From: an uncultured Verrucomicrobiota bacterium
GTDB taxonomy: Bacteria > Verrucomicrobiota > Verrucomicrobiia > Verrucomicrobiales > Verrucomicrobiaceae
NCBI GenBank assembly: GCA_903838675.1
Contig: CAILZI010000005.1
Coordinates: 1 to 64,000 of the forward strand
Length of the DNA stretch: 64,000 nucleotides
Reading direction: 5' to 3'
This document shows, piece after piece, positions 9,357 through 16,927 of the stretch. Below the pieces are notes generated by a model. That model ran no database searches. It worked only from the letters and a program-made list of their open reading frames with translations, and was not told the DNA's origin. The position numbers and the translations under genes are program-made. Numbering within the stretch: position 1 is the first letter of the stretch; every line of letters begins with the position of its first letter.

Positions 9357-9772
9357 AACCGCAACTCATCGTCTTCATCCTCTGGGGGGCGCTTTGCTCC
9401 TCGATCTGCCTTTATGCGGTTATGCTAAGTTCGATGACTTTTGCTCCGTCCAAAGGTGAAGCCAAGTCATTTGGACAGGTCATCGCCCTCGCCGCTTGCA
9501 GCGCGGCGGTCCTGAGTTTCTTCCTGCGCCAATTGCTGCTCGGCGGATTTGCCTCCGGTTCGCTCAACCTGGATGATCCGGCGCAACGTGGGCGTTTTGT
9601 GGCGGGCAATGTCGTGGTTTTTGCGCTGAGCGAGGGCGTTGGTGTACTTGGATTCGTTAACGGAACCCTCTCGAATGGCCGGGGTGACTCCTGGCTGCCC
9701 TACATCGGCCTCTCGTTCCTTCTGATGCTTGCCCACATCCCACTGCCTTCCCGTTTCAAGCCTGCTGCATGA
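9353..9772 (+). CDS. Small integral membrane protein, unknown function
   Basis: 139 residues with about four hydrophobic segments (about 5-27, 43-62, 75-95 and 110-130). I do not recognise a family. The gene overlaps fdhD and the following cysteine desulfurase gene by four bases each, so it is cotranslated with them. A role tied to sulfur transfer is possible only by position. Confidence 0.75.
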   Translation: MKPQLIVFILWGALCSSICLYAVMLSSMTFAPSKGEAKSFGQVIALAACSAAVLSFFLRQLLLGGFASGSLNLDDPAQRGRFVAGNVVVFALSEGVGVLGFVNGTLSNGRGDSWLPYIGLSFLLMLAHIPLPSRFKPAA

Positions 9773-10890
9773 AGGGTTACTTTGATCACAACGCCACCAC
9801 GCCGCTGCACCCCGCCGCGCATGACGCCTGGCTGCGGGCGAGCGAAAAGCACTGGCACAATCCTTCAAGCCTGTATCGCGATGCGGGGCTGGCGAGCCAG
9901 CAGCTCGAATCCGCACGTGAACGGCTGGGCACTCTGATCGGAGCGGAAGCCGAGCGCATCGTGTTCACCTCGGGTGCCACGGAGTCGAACAACGCTTTGT
10001 TTGCCTCGCTGCCTGCAGATGCCCTCGTTGTGATCTCTGCCATTGAGCACCCGAGTGTGCGCGAGGCTGCGCGTAGTCGGAACGTGGTGGAGCTGCCGGT
10101 GAATGCGGCGGGCGTGGTTGCAGTCGGCGAACTGCAGAAGGTCATTGATTCCAAGCGTACCGCGCTCGTCTCCGTGATGGCGGCGAACAATGAAAGCGGT
10201 GCGATGCAGCCCTGGAGTGAGATGGCCGCGATCTGTCGTGAGCATGGAGTTTTGTTTCATACCGATGCCGCGCAATGGATTGGCAAACTGGACGCCGCGA
10301 ACCTTGGCGACTGCGATTTCATCACTGGCAGCGCGCATAAATTCGGCGGCAGCAAGGGGTGCGGATTCCTGGTGCTGCCCAGTGAGGATTCACGGCTTGG
10401 CTTCATCCGCGGCGGCCCGCAGGAGCATGGGAGGCGCGCAGGCACGGAAAATTATCCGGCGATTGAAGCCATGGTGACGGTCTTGGAATCGATCACACCG
10501 CATTTGACCGAGATTGAACGCATGCAAAGCGCACTGAGGGATGCCTTCATCGCAGAAATGCGTGCGCATTTCGATCCTCTGCGGGTGATCAGCGAATTGG
10601 CTCCACGGCTTTGGAACACCGTGCTCATGGTGATGCCGGAGCATGACAATCTGAAATGGCTGACACGCCTGTCGCGTCGAGGTTTCAGCATCTCCACGGG
10701 TTCGGCCTGCAGTTCAGGCAAGGAGGGGTCTTCCGTCGTGGTGACAGCACTGGGAGCCAGTGTGGCAGAGCTGAAGCGCGTGGTGCGCATCAGCAGTGGC
10801 TGGGAGACAACAGCAGCAGACTGGCAGGCGCTCGCCACGGCGTTTGTCGAGGTGTATGAAGAGCTGAACCGCGGTGGCAGACCGCAGTAG
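9769..10890 (+). CDS. Cysteine desulfurase (NifS/IscS type)
   Basis: 373 residues. A PLP enzyme that converts cysteine to alanine and loads the sulfur on its own cysteine. Visible marks: the N-terminal FDHNATTPLHPAA, the PLP-binding lysine in GSAHKFGGSKG (Lys191), the cofactor aspartate in HTDAAQWIGK, and the persulfide cysteine in STGSACSSGKEG (Cys314). It ends the operon that begins with lpxK and overlaps the preceding gene by four bases. No iscU, iscR or sufBCD gene is adjacent, so it may serve mainly as sulfur donor to FdhD instead of Fe-S assembly; that is an inference from position. Confidence 0.93.
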   Translation: MKGYFDHNATTPLHPAAHDAWLRASEKHWHNPSSLYRDAGLASQQLESARERLGTLIGAEAERIVFTSGATESNNALFASLPADALVVISAIEHPSVREAARSRNVVELPVNAAGVVAVGELQKVIDSKRTALVSVMAANNESGAMQPWSEMAAICREHGVLFHTDAAQWIGKLDAANLGDCDFITGSAHKFGGSKGCGFLVLPSEDSRLGFIRGGPQEHGRRAGTENYPAIEAMVTVLESITPHLTEIERMQSALRDAFIAEMRAHFDPLRVISELAPRLWNTVLMVMPEHDNLKWLTRLSRRGFSISTGSACSSGKEGSSVVVTALGASVAELKRVVRISSGWETTAADWQALATAFVEVYEELNRGGRPQ

Positions 10891-10895
10891 GGGCC

Positions 10896-12155
10896 TCACG
10901 CTCCGGGTCTGGGGCGGATCAGGAACACGAGCAGAAGTGAGAACACGCAAATCATGGCGAAAACGCCGAAGATGACGTTGAGCGGTATCTGCATGTCACG
11001 CATCCTGCCGAAACCCCAGTCGGCCAGTCCGCCGCACATCATGCTGACGAAGTTCATGAGGCCGTAGCCGGTGGCGCGCATGTGAGGCCGAACGATCTGG
11101 CTGAGGATTGGCATGTTGTTGCAGTCAAAGAAGCCCCAGCCAACGCCAAACAGGATCAGTGATGCGATGGCGAGGCCGAAGGAGTTCAAGGCAGGTGCGT
11201 TCCCCACACCGAACATGGCCGGAACGATGAGCATCATGCCGATGGCACTGACGAAGATGCGGCCACGATCACTGCGCCGCATCCAGCGGTCCGCCAGCCA
11301 GCCGCCGAGAATGGCTGAGAGCAACGCCGCCCCCTGCCAGTAGAGTGCGGCGGACACACCGGCCTTGCCCTGGCTGATGTTGAAGGCTTTTTGCAGGATG
11401 GCGGGCATCCAATCACGCACCACCCAGGCCGCGAGCGCCGGGAGCGTGAAGTAAAACACGAGCAAGATGAAATTGCGATTGCAGAGCAGCTCTCCGATCG
11501 GACCGCCACGTGCTGTCGGGCTCAGCGCCTCCTGCGTGTCCACCTGCCGTGGCACATCTCGCAGCAAGAGCAGCAGCGGGATGGAATAAAGGACACCGGC
11601 CAGTCCGGTGAAGTCGAACATGAAGCGCCAGCCAAGATCCGGAGCATCCGCCACGAATCCGGCAAAGCCGCCGATCATCACGCCGCAGTAGATGCCCATT
11701 TGATGAACGCCAATGGCACGCGACCGCGTCCCGGCAGTGTGATAATCAGCAATCAAGGCCAGGGCCGCAGGAATGTAAAATGCCTCGCTGATGCCCATCA
11801 GTGTGCGTGCCCAGTAAAGTTCATTGAAGCTGCCCACATGCCCGGTGAGCCAGGTGATGAGGGACCACACGAACAGGCTGCCGCAGATCGTCAGCTTACG
11901 GCTGAAGCGGTCCGCAATGTATCCGCCGATGGGGCTGCAGATGGCATAGACCCATTTGAATGAGGCAAGCATGTGCCCCCAGTTTTCCTCACTGCCAATG
12001 TCCTTGATGTCTCCCATCACAGACATCTTCATTGAGGCGATCATCTGGCGGTCCAGGTAGTTCAGCAGCGCCACTGGAAACAGCAATCCCACAATCAGCC
12101 AGGCACGGCGCATGAGGGAAGATGGGCTGTCAGCAAGGGTCGGAGGCGAGGACAT
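10896..12155 (-). CDS. MFS transporter, probable ACS (organic anion) family
   Basis: 419 residues from the ATG at 12155 (a GTG five codons upstream is also possible). Twelve hydrophobic segments are apparent. The first helix reads LLFPVALLNYLDRQMIASMK, close to the ACS family signature of sugar-acid and organic-anion symporters such as hexuronate transporters, and a basic loop RFSRKLTICGSLF follows TM2. It is convergent with the cysteine desulfurase gene (5-base gap) and divergent from the thioredoxin-protease fusion. Substrate not deducible. Confidence 0.85.
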   Translation of the reverse strand: MSSPPTLADSPSSLMRRAWLIVGLLFPVALLNYLDRQMIASMKMSVMGDIKDIGSEENWGHMLASFKWVYAICSPIGGYIADRFSRKLTICGSLFVWSLITWLTGHVGSFNELYWARTLMGISEAFYIPAALALIADYHTAGTRSRAIGVHQMGIYCGVMIGGFAGFVADAPDLGWRFMFDFTGLAGVLYSIPLLLLLRDVPRQVDTQEALSPTARGGPIGELLCNRNFILLVFYFTLPALAAWVVRDWMPAILQKAFNISQGKAGVSAALYWQGAALLSAILGGWLADRWMRRSDRGRIFVSAIGMMLIVPAMFGVGNAPALNSFGLAIASLILFGVGWGFFDCNNMPILSQIVRPHMRATGYGLMNFVSMMCGGLADWGFGRMRDMQIPLNVIFGVFAMICVFSLLLVFLIRPRPGA

Positions 12156-12259
12156 CCGTCCATTAACCACAGGGCACCCCGGGCGAAAAGCTTGAAATCA
12201 TGCTTCGTCTTGACCCTGACATGACTTAAAATGCATGGCTGAGCCGTTTGCATGTCACC

Positions 12260-14395
12260 ATGAAATCCTTCATTTCACTTCTTTGCGCCCTGTCCCTTGC
12301 CCACGCTGAAGCTGACGAAGTTCGGCTGGAATGGATGTCCCATGGTTTCAACTCCAAGACCCACCATTACCAGCCAAAGGTGGCCACGTTTTTACAGACA
12401 AAGCCTGCGCAGATTGTCAAAGCCCCGGAAGGACTTGTGAATCCCCAGTATGTTCTGCTGGAGACCGGCCCCAAGAGCAGCCGCACACTTTTGGGACTCA
12501 TCCTCGACCAACGCTCACTCAAGGAGGCACGGGTATGGCTGGATGCGAATGGCGACGGCGACCTGACCAATGACCCTGAGGTGAAATGGGCATCCTCGAC
12601 CCGTGCAACAGGAGCCGGCAATGCCATCTCCTGGCATGGTGAAGCCAAAGTGCTCGTCAAATATCCTGATACCACGCTGGAAATGAGCCTGTTTTTTCAC
12701 CGCAATGCCAGTCCCAGGGGGCCAGGTCCGATCATGTACTGGCCGGACTATGGCCGTTCTGGCAAGATCTTGCTCGATGGCCGCGAACTGACCGCCTACC
12801 TGGGCGATAGCTCCGCCACTGGCGAATTCACCATGGATCATTCCATGCTGTACCTCGACCTGAATGCGGACAACCGCATCGACCCAAGGACCGAATCCTT
12901 TCCACTCAAGAAACCCATCGCACTGCAAGACTCGGCCTATGAAGTGAAAAACCTCGCCCCCGACGGCTCTCGTTTCGAGTTCGAACGAATAGACAAGCCT
13001 GCGGAGCAGATGCGACTGGGAGAGACTCGTCTGGCAGCAGTCAGAATGGCCGAGCAGCGCACGGCTCAGGAGGCAGACCTCGGCAAACCTGCACGGTCTT
13101 TTGAGGCAAAAACCATCGATGGCAGGGCGGTGCGCTTCCCTGATGATTACAAAGGCAAGCTGGTGATGCTGGACTTTTGGGCCACCTGGTGTGGTCCGTG
13201 TCTGCACGAACTGCCGGAACTCACCCGGGTTCATGAGGACTTTGCGTCCTACGACTTTACGGTGCTCGGCATCAGTCTGGACCATGAGGAGGATGTGGCC
13301 AGCCTGCCTGAATTTGTGAAATCCAAAAAGATGACCTGGCCGCAAATCTGTGATGGCGGGGGCTGGCAGGGAGACATCGTGAAACTGTACGGTGTCCATA
13401 GCATTCCCTCGTGCTGGCTCATCGACGGCAACACAGGCCTCGTCGTCGCCACGGCCGTGGATCTGCGTGGTGATGCGCTGCGGGGAACCGTGGCTCGAGC
13501 GCTGGTGAAATTGGGCAAAAAGATTCCGCAGGAAATGGTCCCCGCCGCCAGCACTCCACTTGCAGTGAAAGCCCCAATGGACGACGCGACGCCGAACCCG
13601 CTCGTGGCCCGCGTGCAGGCTTTAACCGCTGAAGGCGGGCTGATTTCCGCTGACACTTTCTTGTCACAGCTGGATCACCCCGCTGCCACCCGCCTGAAAC
13701 TGACTTCACCAGCCATCACACCGCTACGCGGGCGGGAGATTGCCAAACACGCAGCTGAGGCCCACGTGCGGGTCGGATGGGTTTATCAATGCACGAGGTG
13801 CAATCGCTGGCATACCAATCTGGCAGGCGGTTACGCCATTGCTCCAGACGTCGTTGTCACGGCGCGTCACGTTGTCGCACCGCCAGTCTCGATGAAACCA
13901 GGAACCGGTCATCCTGTGGTGGTCCGGGGTGAGAGCGAAGTGCTGAAAATCGATGCCGTGATCCTCGCTGACGAAACCGCAGACACCGCCATCCTGCGCG
14001 TTTCAACGAAGGATCTCACTCCGCTGGCTTTGAGTCGTGACGTTCAGGTGGGGGACAGCGCCTATTGTTTCAGCGATCCTAGGGATGTGCTCGGACACTT
14101 CAGCTCCGGCCTGGTGAACCGGATGCATTCTCCCGTCATTGCAGGCAGACCGGCCAGTCCACTCCAGCAGCGCATGGACGTCAGTGCTGACTGGGCACCC
14201 GGCAGCAGCGGCTCGGCCATTCTCGACGAGTATGGAAATGTGATTGGTCACGTGGCGCGCATCCGCCCGCTGTATGGGTCGCCTCAAGCAGGGGCGCCTG
14301 CTGCCAAAGCCGCCACGCCCACACTCATGACCTTGAACGAAGCCGTGCCAGCCTCTGTGGTGCTGTCGTTGATTGAGTCTATTCCAGCCCAATGA
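12260..14395 (+). CDS. Secreted fusion: TlpA-like thioredoxin domain plus trypsin-like protease domain
   Basis: 711 residues from the ATG at 12260, with a signal peptide (MKSFISLLCALSLAHA). Residues about 20-270 form a beta-rich region with two EF-hand-like loops (DANGDGDLTNDPE and LDLNADNRIDPR). A TlpA/ResA-type thioredoxin fold follows (about 275-420), with the redox motif WCGPC (Cys311, Cys314). The C-terminal part (about 500-711) is a chymotrypsin-fold protease with all three triad positions: His537 in TARHVV, Asp575 in DTAILRVS and Ser650 in PGSSGSA. There is no PDZ domain. A CTRC pair near residue 510 precedes the protease and could be a redox target. An extracytoplasmic disulfide-linked protease is a reasonable guess; the combination is one I do not recognise as a named family. 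Confidence 0.85.
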   Translation: MKSFISLLCALSLAHAEADEVRLEWMSHGFNSKTHHYQPKVATFLQTKPAQIVKAPEGLVNPQYVLLETGPKSSRTLLGLILDQRSLKEARVWLDANGDGDLTNDPEVKWASSTRATGAGNAISWHGEAKVLVKYPDTTLEMSLFFHRNASPRGPGPIMYWPDYGRSGKILLDGRELTAYLGDSSATGEFTMDHSMLYLDLNADNRIDPRTESFPLKKPIALQDSAYEVKNLAPDGSRFEFERIDKPAEQMRLGETRLAAVRMAEQRTAQEADLGKPARSFEAKTIDGRAVRFPDDYKGKLVMLDFWATWCGPCLHELPELTRVHEDFASYDFTVLGISLDHEEDVASLPEFVKSKKMTWPQICDGGGWQGDIVKLYGVHSIPSCWLIDGNTGLVVATAVDLRGDALRGTVARALVKLGKKIPQEMVPAASTPLAVKAPMDDATPNPLVARVQALTAEGGLISADTFLSQLDHPAATRLKLTSPAITPLRGREIAKHAAEAHVRVGWVYQCTRCNRWHTNLAGGYAIAPDVVVTARHVVAPPVSMKPGTGHPVVVRGESEVLKIDAVILADETADTAILRVSTKDLTPLALSRDVQVGDSAYCFSDPRDVLGHFSSGLVNRMHSPVIAGRPASPLQQRMDVSADWAPGSSGSAILDEYGNVIGHVARIRPLYGSPQAGAPAAKAATPTLMTLNEAVPASVVLSLIESIPAQ

Positions 14396-14396
14396 C

Positions 14397-15062
14397 TCAA
14401 GAGTCTTCCAAGCGATAGCCAATGCCCGGCTCGTTCACGATGCGCGGACCGGATTCACCGATTTTTTTGCGCAGGTGATTGATGTGAACGCGCAGGCCTT
14501 CGCTGGGATCGCTGGTCTGGCCCGCCCAGACCTGCTTCATGATCTGGTTCTGCGTGACAATGCGCCCCGCGTGCTCGGCCAGTACCTTGAGCAGTGCGAA
14601 CTCGGTGGGCGTGAGTTTGAGCGGTGCCTCATCGAGCGAAGCCTCGTGATGCAGCAGATCGAGCTTCAATTCACCGACAACAATCTCCGCACTCTGGCGT
14701 GTGAAGCGGCGGCGCTGAATGACCGTGAGGCGGGCGAGCAGTTCGGCGGTGCCAAAGGGTTTCGTCACGTAATCGTCCGCGCCATTTTCCAAGGCTTCGA
14801 CCTTGATGGTTTCCTTGTCGCGCACGCTGAGCACAAGCACGGGCACATCGCTCCATTCCCGCAGCCGCTTAAGCACTTCGAGGCCGTTCATGCCGGGCAG
14901 ACCGAGATCGAGCAGCACCACATCAGGGCGATGAAACGCGGCCTCCTGCAATCCGAGCTGACCTTCGGCGGCCTCACAGACCTCATAACCGCGCGACTCC
15001 AGCACCATGCGCAGCAGCCGGCGCATCTGCTGTTCGTCATCGATGATGAGGGCTTTGCTCAT
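14397..15062 (-). CDS. OmpR-family response regulator, KdpE-like (second copy)
   Basis: 221 residues: receiver domain with phosphoacceptor Asp52 (VVLLDLGLPGMNG), switch residues in VLVLSVRDKE and the conserved lysine in DDYVTKPFG, then an OmpR winged helix (about 125-221) ending GPRIVNEPGIGYRLE. That ending is typical of KdpE. It is about two-thirds identical by eye to the KdpE encoded at 16265-16927. It overlaps its partner kinase by four bases (ATGA). Likely binds promoters of K+ uptake genes together with, or in competition with, the operon KdpE. Confidence 0.88.
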   Translation of the reverse strand: MSKALIIDDEQQMRRLLRMVLESRGYEVCEAAEGQLGLQEAAFHRPDVVLLDLGLPGMNGLEVLKRLREWSDVPVLVLSVRDKETIKVEALENGADDYVTKPFGTAELLARLTVIQRRRFTRQSAEIVVGELKLDLLHHEASLDEAPLKLTPTEFALLKVLAEHAGRIVTQNQIMKQVWAGQTSDPSEGLRVHINHLRKKIGESGPRIVNEPGIGYRLEDS

Positions 15063-16168
15063 GCGGCGCTGCGAGTTTTCACCGGAAGGTGCAGGACGAA
15101 TTCCGCGCCGCCTTCTGGATGAGTGTGCGCTTCAATGTCACCTTTCATCGCCCGCATCAAGCCGCGTGCGATGGCGAGACCGAGGCCGGTGCCGCCGGTG
15201 GGTGAGTCGGGCGCACGGTAAAATTTTTCGAACAACTGGTCTTCAGACCCCAGCGGCAGACCGGGGCCGTGGTCGCGAACCCGGAGTTCCAGAGTATTGC
15301 CGGCCAGAGCGGCATGGATTTCGATGTCAGTGCCGGAAGGTGCATACCGCGTGGCATTGTGCAGCAGATTGCCGAGCACCTGGGCAAGCAGGCGGCTGTC
15401 GAGCCTGAGCAAGGGAAGATCCTCTGTGCCTGTGATGCGCAAAGTGTGTGCGGCGAGTTCCTGCTGGTTCGGTTTGGTGGCGGCATGCAGGACATCGCCG
15501 ATCTCGCACCAGTCGGGCTGAGGCTCCAGCGCTTCGGATTCTACCTGTGTCATTTCCAGAAAGCTCTCGACGATGCGCTGCAGGCGGCGGTTCGCGGTTT
15601 CGATCTCCTTGGCATAGGGGTTCCCCTGCCCCAGGCCGTCCAAAGCGGTGCGGATGATGGCGATGGGTGTTTTCAGCTCATGAGCAACGCTGTCCAACAG
15701 AGTGCGGTGCAGGCGCTCTGACTCTGCCAGCATTTCGGTGCGATGTTTCAGTTCCAGCAGGTGCTCACGCTCCTGATGATGCTGCGCCAGCGCCGCCTCG
15801 CGTGCGCGCAACCGCGTGATAAGATGCCCCATGCTCAGCGCCACGATGAAAAACAGGCTGAACATCACCATGTCCTGCGGCTTGTCGATGTTCAGCGTGA
15901 ACTGCGGCGGGATGAAAAAGTAATCCCACACCAGGGCGCTGACCACCGCCATCATCAGGACGGGTCCACGGTTCCACCTTGTGCCGGCGAGCACGATGGC
16001 CATCAGAAAGACCAGCGCGGCAAATAGATCGCCGGTATAGGGCAGCAGCACCCAGCAGGTGGAAGCCAGCACAAACACCAGTGTAAGCCCGCAGCTGTAC
16101 TGGCCCACCTCCGCCAGAGAAACCGGCGTGGGCGAGACTTGGACACTGGGGCTCCTGGCGTCAGACAT
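15059..16168 (-). CDS. Shortened KdpD-like sensor histidine kinase (second copy)
   Basis: 369 residues. It matches only the C-terminal half of KdpD: a DUF4118 region of four membrane helices (about residues 25-125, including DYFFIPPQFTLNIDKPQD), a HisKA domain with His163 in DSVAHELKTPIAII, and an HATPase domain ending GGTGLGLAIARGLM. The N-terminal KdpD ATP-binding domain, the universal-stress-type domain and the GAF-like region of the full KdpD are absent. It is cotranscribed with a KdpE-like regulator and has its own upstream site at 16239-16257 that resembles one in front of the kdp operon. Confidence 0.87.
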   Translation of the reverse strand: MSDARSPSVQVSPTPVSLAEVGQYSCGLTLVFVLASTCWVLLPYTGDLFAALVFLMAIVLAGTRWNRGPVLMMAVVSALVWDYFFIPPQFTLNIDKPQDMVMFSLFFIVALSMGHLITRLRAREAALAQHHQEREHLLELKHRTEMLAESERLHRTLLDSVAHELKTPIAIIRTALDGLGQGNPYAKEIETANRRLQRIVESFLEMTQVESEALEPQPDWCEIGDVLHAATKPNQQELAAHTLRITGTEDLPLLRLDSRLLAQVLGNLLHNATRYAPSGTDIEIHAALAGNTLELRVRDHGPGLPLGSEDQLFEKFYRAPDSPTGGTGLGLAIARGLMRAMKGDIEAHTHPEGGAEFVLHLPVKTRSAA

Positions 16169-16238
16169 GGGGTGGGTCTTTAATTTGGGACACCTTCACA
16201 GCAAATAAACTGCCCGCCAGTGAACAGCCGCAGCCATG

Positions 16239-16257
16239 GCGTTAAGAAAGTGTAAAA
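16239..16257 (-). promoter_or_regulatory. Putative KdpE-type site upstream of the second kinase gene
   Basis: On the minus strand the site reads TTTTACACTTTCTTAACGC, with TTAC and TAAC half-sites 11 bases apart, as expected for an OmpR-family dimer. It lies 70 bases from the kinase start. Sixteen of 19 positions match a site 74 bases upstream of the first gene of the kdp operon and 15 of 19 match one upstream of kup. Confidence 0.5.
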
Positions 16258-16264
16258 GCAGCGC

Positions 16265-16927
16265 TCATGTCTGCTCCAGCCGGTAGCCGATCCCGGGCTC
16301 GTTTTTGATCTCCAAAGTGGAGCCTTCGAGCTTTTTGCGAAGATGATTGGCATACACACGGAGGTAATGGCTTTGCTCCTCCGCCTGCGGTCCCCACACA
16401 GCACGGAGAAGCTGCTTCAGAGTGACGACTTTGCCGGCATAACGCACCAGTTGTGCGAGCATCGCATATTCAGTGGGAGTGAGTTTAAGCGGCTGGCTGC
16501 TCAAAGATGCTTCGTGATGCACCGGATCAAGTACAAGAGGACCAAACTGCAGATTGGCCGCGTCATGGGCGCTCTGCCGGCGCTGAATGGCGGTGAGCCG
16601 CGCGATGAGCTCCGCTGTGCTGAAAGGCTTTGAAACGTAATCGTCGGCTCCAGCGGTGAAGGCGGCGAGTTTGACGGCCTCCTGATCGCGCACACTGAGG
16701 ATGAGCACGGGAACGTTGCTCCATTCCCTCAGACGTTTCAGAACCTCGACCCCGTCCATGTCAGGCAGACCAAGATCCAGCAGAATGACATCGGGTTTAT
16801 GAAAGACAGCCTCTTGCAGCCCGATCTGGCCATTTTCCGCATCCCTCACGGTATAGCCTTTCGCTTCCAAGGCCATGCGCAGCAGGCGGCGGATCTGGAT
16901 TTCGTCGTCAATGATGAGGGCGTTCAT
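16265..16927 (-). CDS. kdpE: KdpE response regulator of the kdp operon
   Basis: 220 residues with a receiver domain (Asp51 in VILLDLGLPDMDG, lysine in DDYVSKPFS) and an OmpR-type winged helix ending STLEIKNEPGIGYRLE. KdpE, when phosphorylated by KdpD, activates kdp transcription at low K+ or high osmolarity. It overlaps kdpD by four bases and ends the long kdp operon; 96 bases separate it from the second kinase gene. Confidence 0.92.
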   Translation of the reverse strand: MNALIIDDEIQIRRLLRMALEAKGYTVRDAENGQIGLQEAVFHKPDVILLDLGLPDMDGVEVLKRLREWSNVPVLILSVRDQEAVKLAAFTAGADDYVSKPFSTAELIARLTAIQRRQSAHDAANLQFGPLVLDPVHHEASLSSQPLKLTPTEYAMLAQLVRYAGKVVTLKQLLRAVWGPQAEEQSHYLRVYANHLRKKLEGSTLEIKNEPGIGYRLEQT

